Shown: positions 35,834 through 46,146 of the stretch, piece after piece
Position numbering within the stretch: position 1 is the first letter of the stretch
Layout of the letters: every line of letters starts with the position of its first letter
From: Golubevia sp. BC0850
Lineage: Eukaryota; Basidiomycota; Exobasidiomycetes; Golubeviales; Golubeviaceae
Assembly: GCA_012976225.1 (NCBI GenBank)
Contig: JAAVVG010000001.1
Coordinates: forward strand, 1,550,001 to 1,614,000
DNA: 64,000 nucleotides
Direction of reading: 5' to 3'
Notes under the pieces: generated by a model
Told to the model about the DNA's origin: nothing
Databases searched by the model: none
The model's input: the letters and a program-made list of their open reading frames with translations, nothing else
Program-made: the position numbers and the translations under genes

Positions 35834-38188
35834 TCAGCTTCCAGCCATCTTGACATCTCCATGTCTATCTCTGTCCTTCGTCTGTGACTGAGCTGATTTG
35901 GAACTTGTGGAAGAAGAAGATCCTGAACCGGCAGATCCATAAACTAAGAGTTGATCGGCGTATCTCTGCATTTCTTCGAGTGGAATTACTAGACTGAAAT
36001 CGTTTAAGAGCAGGAATTGAAGTTCAAGTTGGTTGAGTTCGTGAACTGGCAGACCTCCGACCTGATTAAGAGGAGTGAGAGTAAAGGAATCATTTGGAAT
36101 AGTAAGAAGAGGAATTTGGGGAAATCCAAGCGACTTCCATCGCATACATCCTAGTTTTTCTGAGAACCTCTCATTTCCTCAGCCTAGACCTCCTGTACTC
36201 ACCTTGGCGTATCTTGAATTGGTGTAAAAGACATCACTGAAGAATTTACTAGCAACAGTGACACCAGCGATAACCAATCTATGAACATTATAGCTATCAA
36301 TAGCAAACCCTCTCATTCCAGGATGAGGTTCTTGACCCTCATCATCTTCATTTCCATCCACTTCCATTCCTTCTCTACTTCTCCTTTCTTCACTACCACT
36401 TCTCATTCTCGTATCCCCATCGAGAGTGACACTATCTGAATTGTTTCCATCAGGTAAACCCGCCGCTCTTCCAGGTCTTTCACCTCCATTACTACTCCTC
36501 CCAGGACTAGCACCAGTACTCATCCTACTCATTCTATCGAAATAAACCAACAAACTTAAGAAGACTTCATTGGTAGTTGGACAATATTTGAGGATACGAA
36601 CTAAATAGCTTTCGATTGAAATAGAGGGGACATTTCTTGCATGAAAGCATAAAGTTGAAGATGGAGTTGAAAGAGCTCCTAAAGCAGCTGTAGTAGCTGA
36701 AGCTGGAGATCTACGCGGAGAACGTGAAGAGGAGATTTCATTTCCAGAAGATCCACTTCTAGTCATGTTCTCAGCTTCTACTCCAGAATTGCTACTCGAA
36801 GGGTCCCTACTTTTATCTCTACTCTTCCCTCGCCCGTTCTTATCATCTATTCCATTTCCACCTCCACCCGGCCTTAATTCATCATTAGCAGTTGCGATTT
36901 GATGAAGTAGAGTAGCTAAAACTCTCAGTAGATCCTGAGTTGGATAAGAAGCTAAATCCAGATGAGGTGTCTCTGGAGTGTTTTCACTTGTCGGTTCCAT
37001 TCCACGAGTTGATCTTGAACTTGCTTTGACAGGAGAAGAGGCTGCTGAAGATTCGACTCCAGAGTAAGAGGAAGAAGCATACTGCACGTGCCCCCCTCCT
37101 CCAGGTGCTGCGACTTGTTGAGATTGACTTGGAGATTGAGATTGATTTCGATGACGAGAGGATCTGTTGGATGAATTGGTAGAAGATGATTCACGTTGAG
37201 GAGATTCCCCTTGTTCACGACCTGGAGGAGAGAGAGCAGCTGTTCCCCTACTACCACTGTGAGTTGAGCTTGAGGAAGTGTTTCCAGGTTGGTACTCTCC
37301 GGTAGAATTCGTAGGAGGTGTATTTGAAGAGTAAGATGATGGGATTGCTGATTGAAAGGATGTTGATCCATTCAAGTACTGAGCGGCTTCCTGTTGTTGC
37401 GATCCTCCTCCTCCTCCTCCTGTCCCTGTACTACTTGAAGTAGAGGGTCCTTGCTGCCTCGATCCACCTTCACTCATCTTTCTAGTCTTTGTGGCTGGAC
37501 TCCTACTCGCTGTCACCGTTGCGCTTGGATCTTGATTCCAACCACCAACTTCCGGCTGTCTCTCTGAACTGGCTTCTCCCTCCTCCGGTCCTGCTCCACT
37601 AGTATTCTGTTGCCATTCATCATGAGAACCATTGGTAGCCGATCTTGAAGGATAGTTGGGATGGTTATGAGAAGGAGAAGCAGAAGTCGGTGGAGCAATT
37701 CTATGAATGGACATTTCTTGATTTGAATGGGGAGAGGGGTGAGATGATTTAGCAGAGATTGGATTGGTTGGAGATGAAGTGAGTGGAGGAGGATTTGTAG
37801 GTGAGAGAGAAGGTTGATCTGTTGATGAAGTGAATCTATGAATTACGTCAGTTGTATTGAAATGGAAATCTGAATCGATTGGTCTGGAATTTGAAGAACC
37901 TGTTCCAGCTGGTGGAGAAGTGTTGTTAGAAGAGGTTCTTGAATTAGATAAAGTTGGATCCCTTACACCACCTCCTGCTCTGGTTGATCGAGATGAAGAA
38001 GAAGAATATCCAGAAGAGGAAGATTGAGGAGAATAAGGTTGTTGGTTTGAAGAAGAATTACGTCTAGTTGAAGGAGTTGAACTTGGTTGTTGTTGCTGCT
38101 GGTTGCACGTTGAGGAGGAAGAGGAGGATGATGAAGATGCAGTATTCGTTGTTGAAGATGGTTGTTGAGCACTACTAACTGACAGCAT
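35834..38188 (-). CDS. PHO80/PCL-type cyclin with long disordered N-terminus, 737 aa
   Basis: Exons on the minus strand: 38188-36203 and 36061-35834 (2214 nt); 141-nt intron, phase 0. About 400 residues of Ser/Asn/Gln/Thr/Pro-rich sequence come first. The cyclin fold starts near LDLASYPTQDLLRVLATLL, is split by inserts, and continues TLCFHARNVPSISIESYLVRILKYC, then LSLLVYFDRM, then [34 protein letters not shown] and LNQLELQFLLLNDFSL. The last two segments are the hallmark of Pho80/Pcl cyclins, which activate Pho85-type kinases in phosphate, glycogen and cell-cycle control. Two low-complexity inserts break the cyclin box (about residues 445-500 and 560-620), longer than usual. I cannot say which Pcl subtype it is. 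Confidence 0.9.
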
Positions 38189-38825
38189 GGTATGTTGGGA
38201 GGCAGGATTCGACAGCTAGAGTGAGATCTTTCAAGAGAAAAGGATGAAGAAGAAGGATCAGATCAGACGAGCTTGCTGAGGAGTGAGGTCGAGGTAGCAA
38301 TCAGAATGGCTCCACTTTCCTTCCTCTTGCCTGTTCCGTTACCTGTCTACCAGTCTTTTCAGGTGGAACAGAGGACACAAAAGAGGGAATAGCGGTTGAA
38401 GGAAGCTTTGGGGAAGGTGAAGGTGAAGGTCTTCCTAAATGAACACGTTTCTAATTTCAAATCTACTAATCCCTCCCTTTCTCCTCTCTCACATGGCCCA
38501 ACATTGGAACAACATTCCACAGGCAGAAGTCACCACCTATTTCTCTCATCAACTTCCTTTGGACTCACCTTTGCTGCGATTGCTTGAAGATTGGTTTGGG
38601 TTGTTTTGAAAAGGTGAGTTCAGATTTTAGTTTGTCTTCGATCGTCTCTCGCGATTGGGTCGGTGCAATCCGTAAATGAATTCGAGCAACAGTGGAATGA
38701 AATGGCAAGGAAGGAAAAGAAAATGGGATTCGAAACTTGCTTTTATGACTTAAAAGCCTGGGGATAGCTTGAGCAGAGACAAAGGATTCAAACAGGTCAA
38801 ACGACCCTCTCCATGTCACCTTCCA

Positions 38826-38856
38826 ATCATCTTCATCATCTTCATCATCTTCATCT
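38826..38856. repeat. Microsatellite, unit CATCTTCAT
   Basis: About three and a half tandem copies of a 9-base unit made of CAT and CTT triplets. It is non-coding. Confidence 0.8.
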
Positions 38857-38976
38857 CATCCCTTATCTAGATTTATGGCTCACACCGGTTTTTGAAGACT
38901 TGAACATATCTAGACTCGGTAGACTTGTTTTTTCTCAAGCCTCGACGCGATGGTAAGGAGACGCGAGTGCGAAGGA

Positions 38977-39000
38977 ATCTACGTCGAGGGAGACGTAGAT
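38977..39000. repeat. Perfect 9-bp inverted repeat with 6-base loop
   Basis: ATCTACGTC and GACGTAGAT flank GAGGGA. It could form a hairpin or be a dyad binding site; each arm holds an ACGT core. It lies about 0.8 kb upstream of the cyclin ATG. Confidence 0.7.
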
Positions 39001-39361
39001 GCGTGAGACCCACTTTCCTCTTCGGTTCCCTCGCCACCTGAGCGAATCAGAAATCAAACATCAAAACTAGTGCAAGCTTTCCTGGGGTGGAAAGAAGAGC
39101 TCGGAGCTTCCAAGGTCAAAGCCGTGTCGCATCTTCTGCAATCCCAGCCTGATCTCTATCTCCATTTGACTCCCAATTGGTCCTTTCAAAATCGAATTTA
39201 GCGTATGACTTTCGGTGGTCTCTTTGCATTCTTGCATCTGAAGCGCTGACAAAGGTGGCCACTTGATCAATGACGATATGACGAGTGACTACCTCGCTGC
39301 CTCCAGATACACATCTGCGCTCTTCCCTCTTCCTGTTGCACTACAGACTTCCTGGCAGCTG

Positions 39362-39373
39362 TTAGGGTTAGGG
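39362..39373 (+). repeat. Two tandem TTAGGG telomere-type repeats
   Basis: TTAGGGTTAGGG occurs once, about 95 bases from the tRNA gene. Two units are too few to show an old telomere; it could be a binding site for a Myb-type telobox protein such as Tbf1. Confidence 0.5.
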
Positions 39374-39466
39374 ATGTCCTTGGTCCGTAGCCGAACCAAA
39401 AAAGGAAAAAGGGGAGCTGGAGTTCGAAGGAATGCAGCAATCGAACGCCCAAATCAGCAAAAAGAA

Positions 39467-39572
39467 CGACACCACAGGGATTCGAACCCTGGAGCCCAGA
39501 AGGCATACGCTATACTTGTTTGATGTACTGATCATTAGCAGGCGTACCTCGTAGCCACTTGAGTATAGTGTC
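39467..39572 (-). tRNA. tRNA-Ser(GCU) with 24-nt intron
   Basis: On the minus strand, 106 nt. The 7-bp acceptor stem pairs GACACTA with TGGTGTC, with G73 as discriminator. The D arm is CTC...GAG around AAGTGGCTAC. The anticodon stem pairs TACGC with GCGTA, and the loop holds GCT. A 24-nt intron (39512-39535) sits one base after the anticodon, the standard place. A long variable arm (GCC...GGGC) and the T arm CAGGG-TTCGAAT-CCCTG complete a class II serine tRNA reading AGC/AGU codons. Confidence 0.93.
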
Positions 39573-40453
39573 GAAATTCCATTTGATGAGGGTAAGTCAC
39601 AAATTTAAAATTAATATGTTAAAATTAGTATGTTTCAAGCTGCCACTTGACGCGCTTTTTGTTTTTCTTCAGATTCGAAGCAGGACAATCTTTGAGACCC
39701 CTTGTTTCAACTTCTGGCAAAAGCAGAGAATAGTAGATAGAAGCGACAGATGACACCGCTTTTGATTCCTCGTGGCCTTCAGATTCATAAAACAGACGTC
39801 TTTGACGGCCTTGTTGTAGAAAACAGGGAAGGTTCAGCTTCACCCCCCCCCTTCCAGATTTATAAAATAAAAACCCAGATTTGCCTCAATCCCAAAGTCT
39901 AATCGAGCGTACGAACCAGTTTTGAGTCTTCAGAGAAAACCTTGGATCTCATAAATTGGGAGGCTCAAGGAATTGGGGAAGAAGATGGTGAAAGGCCCAA
40001 GGTGTTTCAGAGTAGAGGGCGAGGACAAAAGCACAGCTTATCAGGGAGCTTCTCATCTTGATTTCCATGTGCCTGTTCTATTTCTATAGCCTCACCAACG
40101 GTATAGCTCCCCTTGTTTCTTTTCTCCGCTGTCTGAAGCTCAGGAAAATGAGCTAGATGGAACTCGCCCGTGGATTTCTGTGGCTGCTATACTGCGTCAT
40201 GGTACGCATTAAGACTTCCTTTTCTCTTTCAAAAGTTTGTATCTGAGGGTGTCCGTCATAGGAGATGGCAATGGGCAACTCTCAAAGCCCGGAACGTCTC
40301 TCCAAAACCTCAAGTCCTCTCCTTTTCTTGTACTCCTCTTCCGCGCTTTCGTGAGGTGGAGGTACGATCATCGATGATTGATTCAAAATAAGATTCACAA
40401 ATGAACAAGAAGGGAAAAATGAATTTGAATTATAGTGAACTAAAGTAAGACTC

Positions 40454-42772
40454 CTAACCCAACCCGAGCATCCTCACTCCTTCGTCCATCTCTTCTCCTT
40501 CATCTTCATCCATCAAAACATCGCTAGACCCACTTCCCACTCTCATTCCAAGACCCGCGTTGGTGTTTCTCCTTCTAGTGCTCTTCTTGCTTCCTTTGAC
40601 CTTCGAGTTCCCAGAGAGAGACAATCCCAATGCTCCCGATCGGATGTATCCTGGTCCAGAGCCGCTTGAAGCAGGGGTCGCTAATAGAGAAGGCGACGGT
40701 CCCGCACTTGCAGTTCCAGTTCCACCAGAGAGAGGGAGAGACGTTGGAGGGACAGGAGTTGAAGGTCTGGTGGCAGGTGAATTGACATTGGAGGAAGTAG
40801 ATGGATTGTTGTTGCTATTGCCTCCTAACGAGCTGGCGGACTCCTTCAGACTAGTAGCTGAACTTGAGCGCCTATGTCCAAGATGTTGATGGGAAAAGTA
40901 GTGTGTTGCAGCGGAATTCGAAGCTGGTAGATTTGGAAATGGCGTTGTCGGAGAAGGAATCGAGAGTGGAGTGGGAACCGGTAAATGAGTAGAGCTAGTA
41001 CTGATAGCTAAAGGAGAAGAGCCCAAGTAGGAAGAGGTCGCGAGGAGAGAAGGGGAAGCTACTGTAGGCCCCGGACCCGTCTCTTCTCTACGTGGACTGC
41101 TCGAGTAGCCAGAATTGACCGCTCTGATCATTCCAGGAAGTCCCATCCCAGGACTGACCGCTCGTCGTTTGGCACTGTTGGCGTAAGGTTCGAAGCGTTC
41201 GTCAGAGACGTATTTCCTCTTCGCGACCGATGAGCCTGTTCCACCGCCTCCTCCGCCTCCTTCCACTTCTATAGCATCGGGCGCGATTCCAGGAGAAGCA
41301 TTGGCACTCGGGAATCCAGTCCCATTCGAAAACCCTGGCGTCCTTGACCTCCTGTCTCTGAAGCCAGTCCATAGAGATCCATTTCGACCAGCGCTTGTGC
41401 TAGGAGCAAATTGAGGAGTAGTAGAGGTGGGTAAAGAAGAACCCCCTCTGAAGCTTCCGAGGTTCATTCCTGAGGATGAGTTATCCATCATCTCCACCTC
41501 TTCCTCTTGAAGATGAGCTCGGTTGGACGAGCTGATGGACTGAGCCTGAGTTTGGGTCTGCTGAACCGAAGACCTCCTTTCAATCTCCGAAGGGAGAAGC
41601 ATTGAAGGGGTCTCAGGAGGCGGAGACTCCAATCCGTTGCTTGAATCGTCGCTCTCGATCATGGCCTCTTCACTTCCGTATCCCAGCCCGTATCCTAAGC
41701 TGTCCAAGTCTCTTTCGCCTCCCATGTTTCCTCCTCCACCTCCGAAAGGACTGCCACTTCGAGACCAGCCCCAGATTGAAGGTCCTCTCTCGATTCCAGA
41801 CGAAGCACTAGCACTCCTGGCGACCGGAGAGGTTGGCAGGCTTAGTTCATTGAGCCTCCTCTGGAGTTTTGCTTCGCTCGCTAGTTCAGAGTCTTCGGGC
41901 CTCGTTTCGTCCTTGAGAGTAGCTGCAACTCGGAGGACACTCTTGTCTCTCGGCAGCAGCGAAGCGGTCTTCCTGTTTAGAGGTCTTCGAGAGGAGGATT
42001 GAGGCGGGGGAGGCGGTGGCGTTGTAGGTCTGCTTATTGAAGCTTGGGGTCCTGAACTTGCTGACCTTCCTCGAGTTCCTTCGTGAAGGCCATCTTCTTC
42101 TCCATCTACTTGCATCGCATCTCCATCCCCACCGACGTCCGAGCTTCCAGAAAAGGATCGGGGCCTTCGCAACTCGCTGAAAGAAGCCAGTGAGTGGTTG
42201 GAAATGGACTTGCTGATAGGTCCACTGGGGCTAGGACTCGACGATCTGAATGGAAAGCTCGGGACAGCTGATCTCGGCCTTGGATGAAGAGAAGCTCTTG
42301 GTCTGAATAGAGTGGAATTAGAGTTGGAAGCAGATCTAGATGGTGCCTCTCTTTTCCTCTCCACCTCCATCTCTTGATCTTCTCGACTGTTCCCCTCCAT
42401 AGATTCGGTATCCATTTCTTGGCTAGCCTTCCCTCTCCCCTTTCCCTTATCCCTCTCACCTGGAGCAGGCCGTTCCTCTGCGATAATCTCCTTCTGAAGC
42501 AGAGACCCCCTTCTCATTCTGGAACCACCATCGTCCAAGCCAATTGAACTAGCATTGATTGGAGATGGAGTGAGTAAGCTGCTTCTATTGCTGCTAAATC
42601 CATAGACGGTAGAAGGAGTCCTGCCTTTGGTATTGGTTGAAGAAGATGCAGCTGGCAAATTGAAGTCTTGGAGGGAGGTGGCGAAGGAAGGTATAGACGA
42701 GGAGGATTGGGATTGTCGACTGATGTTCGGAGAGTTGGAATTTGAATTGGAGGTGAACTCGATGTTAGGCAT
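40454..42772 (-). CDS. Large disordered Ser/Pro-rich protein, 772 aa, single exon
   Basis: One uninterrupted frame from ATG 42772 to the stop at 40454. Almost all of it is low-complexity Ser, Pro, Gly, Arg and Thr with many S-P sites. Islands that look conserved are LQRRLNELSLPTSP (about 309-322), RKYVSDERFEPYANSAKRRAVSPGM (two parts: DERFEPYANSAKRR then AVSPGM, about 535-555), and an acidic end (LMDEDEGEEMDEGVRMLGLG). A basic KRR-SP patch could be a nuclear signal with a phosphosite. I do not recognise the family; a cell-cycle or transcription regulator is possible from the style alone. Confidence 0.75.
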   Translation of the reverse strand: MPNIEFTSNSNSNSPNISRQSQSSSSIPSFATSLQDFNLPAASSSTNTKGRTPSTVYGFSSNRSSLLTPSPINASSIGLDDGGSRMRRGSLLQKEIIAEERPAPGERDKGKGRGKASQEMDTESMEGNSREDQEMEVERKREAPSRSASNSNSTLFRPRASLHPRPRSAVPSFPFRSSSPSPSGPISKSISNHSLASFSELRRPRSFSGSSDVGGDGDAMQVDGEEDGLHEGTRGRSASSGPQASISRPTTPPPPPPQSSSRRPLNRKTASLLPRDKSVLRVAATLKDETRPEDSELASEAKLQRRLNELSLPTSPVARSASASSGIERGPSIWGWSRSGSPFGGGGGNMGGERDLDSLGYGLGYGSEEAMIESDDSSNGLESPPPETPSMLLPSEIERRSSVQQTQTQAQSISSSNRAHLQEEEVEMMDNSSSGMNLGSFRGGSSLPTSTTPQFAPSTSAGRNGSLWTGFRDRRSRTPGFSNGTGFPSANASPGIAPDAIEVEGGGGGGGTGSSVAKRKYVSDERFEPYANSAKRRAVSPGMGLPGMIRAVNSGYSSSPRREETGPGPTVASPSLLATSSYLGSSPLAISTSSTHLPVPTPLSIPSPTTPFPNLPASNSAATHYFSHQHLGHRRSSSATSLKESASSLGGNSNNNPSTSSNVNSPATRPSTPVPPTSLPLSGGTGTASAGPSPSLLATPASSGSGPGYIRSGALGLSLSGNSKVKGSKKSTRRRNTNAGLGMRVGSGSSDVLMDEDEGEEMDEGVRMLGLG

Positions 42773-44027
42773 TGATCAGAAGTTGTAGGGAAGAAGGCCT
42801 CTACTTGGAGAACACTCCAATCCGATCTCTCTCAGCTGCGGCTTGTGTGCTTTTCAGCTCCTGCTACTCCTCCTTAGTTGGGCTTGATGAACTTAATTTG
42901 CAGCTTGATGAAGTTGGCGAAGAAGGTGAGCATGCTGCTTTTGTGAGGCGAAGGAGCGAGGTGCCAGGAGGAGAGACCAAATTGAATATTGAATCGCTAG
43001 CACCAGCTCACCAGACCTACGGACAGCAAAGTGAGTAGACATCCTAGATTCCTAATGTTGATTCTTTACGTGATCCGGGGAGATATTGGGAATTTTTCAA
43101 CAAGTTGGGGGGAGAGATAGAGATTCGCACGGCAACAATCGACAAGAAGCTCTTCATACTCTCAATTACTTTCCCAACTCTCTCTTATCTCAGTTTTTTC
43201 TATAATGTTTCACTTTGATCAAACTCTTACCTCTGGTTCGTTTTGATGGGTACTAGCTTCGAAGAACTCAAATTCAGACGTTTGTTTAGAAGATCCAGGA
43301 TTCAATCTGCGGATCAACACATCAGATTTTCACCAACTAAGATCAAATTTGCTTCACAAAAAAGTGCTCAAAGAGTCAAAGACTACATAAACAAGAGAAA
43401 GCGATACGAAAGACCTATAAAGCCAATCCTAGCAGGTCGAGGTTGGCAAGGGCTGATTCATCTCTGGCTCAAACTTCGAGCCGTGATAGAAAGGAGTAAT
43501 GAAAGGTTTCAGTCGAGCAGCTACAGAAGAACTTGAAGAAGGAAAGCGGCTGGCTTTGAATGTGAGGGAAACGAGCTTTAAATTCCTGGTGGCTTTCATA
43601 CCCAAAAACAAGGAGTACAGATTCTGAGCCTGAGAATCAAATCCACAAGGAGTTTGCCAAAAAGACTTCGCCTTCGACGCTTCCAAATTTCCAATGGCCA
43701 TCAATTCTGACGAGCTGAAGCTTTGAGTCGATCTCTTCAAAAGAAAAGCATGCAAAATCTGGTTATGTCCATCAGGTTGAACTTTACTTGAGCAGTCGTC
43801 TAGAGGATTTGTTCGTGGAATTCGGCCTAATCTCATTGAAGTTGAGAAACTCAAAGAATTGGAGGTAGTCAAAAAGACTTAGCAATATGAAAACGGAGTT
43901 TTAAAGCCAGAAGGCTCAAGCCTCCTTTAAAATTAGGGATGTACACTCGGAAGGCTCAAGCTTCTACACCTTCTCCAACAAGATCATTGAACAACTCGTT
44001 AGGTAAACAGATCATATACAATCCGAT
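42773..44027. other. Gap of 1.25 kb without a supported gene
   Basis: Contains the promoter of the gene at 40454-42772 and the 3' flank of the gene at 44028-45458. Two overlapping antisense frames exist (43246-43536 plus, 97 codons, very basic; 43429-43872 minus, 147 codons, starting with TTG). Neither has a recognisable domain and they cannot both be real; both are left out. Confidence 0.4.
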
Positions 44028-45458
44028 TCAAGTACAAGAAAACTCGTCCGGCCATTCACTTCTAAGATCTCCAGTTCTCCTAGCCTTGATGGCACCCCTC
44101 AGTAAGTCCTTATGTTTTTCCACCCACTCAACTTCCTCTACCCCAGATATCAACTCCATTGAGCCCATCTTATCATGACCGTTTCTATCATCCCGAGTGT
44201 CACAAACCTTAAGTGGCCACGCTAAACCGACTGCATCGAAGATTTGATTGGTATCCCTTGCGAAGTAGGAGAGAACGTAGAAGGATACAGCTAGTAGATT
44301 GAATAACCAAAAGAACCACGATGACCAAGGTAGAATAGAACTTTTACCTGGACCACAAGAGCCTTCACAGGTTGCGAGAGTGAAGAAATCGACTAAAAAA
44401 GCCACAGCACCCATTAGGATTTTGAATCCGATTAAATTCTCTCCTGAACCCAGGATCGAGCTCGAAAACATAGCTAGATTTGAAAAAACCTTTATTGCAA
44501 TGAACAATGGTGGAGGATCGATTGAGATTTTAACATGAGAAATCGAAGCGACTTGAGAGTCTCCAGTTTTACCTGAAGTCTCGTCTTGAATTAGTTCACG
44601 GATCTGACCTAGAACTAGAGGTAAGTCCCAACCATAAACAGTTTGACGGCAAAGTAACCATTTAGTTCTTGATTTGAAATTAAGAAATCTCTTGAGGTTT
44701 GAAGATAAACTCCTTTCAGCTTTTTGTTTGACCTCTTCAGTTAACATTCCATTGGCACTTCCCCTTTCATCTAGTTTTAACCAAGGTTCCATTAATCTAT
44801 CTACTTTAGAATTCCACTTCTCTTTCGTGATGCTGGAAGCTTGAAATGGATGCCTAGAGATCGGATCATAAATTTGACCGTGGCGACTTGTTGAAACCCA
44901 ATAACCACTTTCTCCTAGAGGCGTCATCTTCCAACCAGGATCAACGTTCCTTCCCCTGAGGCATGGTGCATCGTCCGATCTCGCAAAAAGAAGACCACCG
45001 CTTGACTTTGACGGAGAAGGAAGTGGAACCGTAAAATTGAGGATTTGAAAACGTTCTTGTTCTTTGAGGGTGCTTTGATCAGAGCCAACTGGACCAAGGC
45101 CTTCATCCGATCGAGGAGCTCTGAAACCTTTGATCCTAAGAGACAGAGAAGGAGGAGATGGTCGATATTGTCTCAAGAAGCTCTCTGCGTTTTGTGGAGG
45201 AGAAACCTCGAATCAGTGATTCTCTTCTTTTCGTTTCACATCCCTTTCTTACTACCAACCTAGAGTTTCTGCGTTTTTGATTTCGCTCTGCTTCACATGC
45301 AAAGCAAAACCATCCACTTTGAAGTTGATCTTCGGCATCAGATCAGAACCTTGCTCTAGGGAAGATACTTCGTCGTCATTCAGCGGTAAAGCAGAGTAGC
45401 CACTTCTCGAAGACTGTCCAGTTGGAGGAGTATATCCTGGAGGTGAAAAGCTCATCAT
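44028..45458 (-). CDS. Unknown membrane protein, 451 aa
   Basis: Exons on the minus strand: 45458-45260 and 45184-44028 (1356 nt); 75-nt intron, phase 1. The donor (GTTGGT) is weak, so the joint is less sure than others. The protein starts MMSFSPPGYTPPTG (either Met possible), then a soluble region with FKVDGFALHVKQSEIKNAE and many aromatic and basic residues (YWVSTSRHGQIYDP). Two clear hydrophobic segments follow near residues 340-360 (ILMGAVAFLVDFFTLA) and 375-395 (WFFWLFNLLAVSFYVLSYFA), then a charged cytosolic-type tail with EEVEWVEKHKDLLRGAIKARR. I do not recognise the family. A fungal-specific organelle or plasma membrane protein is the cautious reading. Confidence 0.75.
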
Positions 45459-46146
45459 CTTTTGAGTTTGAGATGATGGAGGAGTGAGTGTTAGGAAGGA
45501 AAGAAGGAATCGTCGTTGAGTTCCACGTCTTGATTTGGTCCCACCACGAGGTCAAAGAAGCTGTGCCGACCTTCTCGTGCTCTTCCCTCCCTCACTCGCG
45601 GTTAAGATATTCCTCATCGCCTCACCTTCGATGTTCCAGGTCAGTTTCCACCTCTCCAGTCTCCCCGCGGCGTGCTACACAATCTCTAAAGCAGGTGCAC
45701 CTTCTCGAGATACATAGGAATGTGAAAATTTCATGCAGACTGAAGATAACCTAGAGAGACGGAGAAAGACAGAGAAAGGGAAGGCATATGGCGAAGGAGA
45801 AACATTAAAAGTTAGGGGGAAAGGAGTGAGATGGATGAGATGTGTGCAAATTTTGAATGATAAAGTCTGTGGGAGGGTGTGAAATTTTATCGAGGTGGCG
45901 TTGTCAAAATCCGATCCTTTTCCTGCACAGCCTATGAGCGGGTGAGCAGAGAGATGTCTTCAATTGATGAGTTCTATTGTCTTGCTGGTGATTGTGGATT
46001 AGAATACAATTTGAAAGCTAGAGCGTAAGCATTGAATGTTGAATATTGAGTATTGAATGATGTTTCAACTTTCACTCCCTTCGTCTCTCCATCTTTCCAA
46101 GCCCAAAGGATTTTTCCTAAGATCTCCTTCCTCGTCCAAGATTATT
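45459..46146. other. Gap upstream of the membrane protein and downstream of RRP4
   Basis: About 690 bases; promoter of the unknown membrane gene and 3' flank of RRP4. A stretch near 46030-46060 repeats TTGAATGTTGAATATTGAGTATTGAATGA-like AT-rich words. No gene supported. Confidence 0.35.

Larger units (their letters stand above)
38189..40453. other. 2.3-kb non-coding gap with tRNA gene
   Basis: The longest gap of the window, upstream of the cyclin start and downstream of the gene at 40454. It holds a CATCTTCAT microsatellite, a hairpin, two TTAGGG repeats and a tRNA-Ser, each listed separately. Short frames at 39263-39843 overlap the tRNA or lack motifs and are not genes. Confidence 0.6.

Noticed and set aside
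39362-39373. Internal telomere or chromosome fusion scar
   Set aside because: Two TTAGGG units are too few, and no degenerate array surrounds them.
43246-43872. Overlapping plus (97 codon) and minus (147 codon) frames
   Set aside because: Opposite strands of the same DNA, no domains, and the minus frame begins with TTG. One might be real, but nothing supports it.
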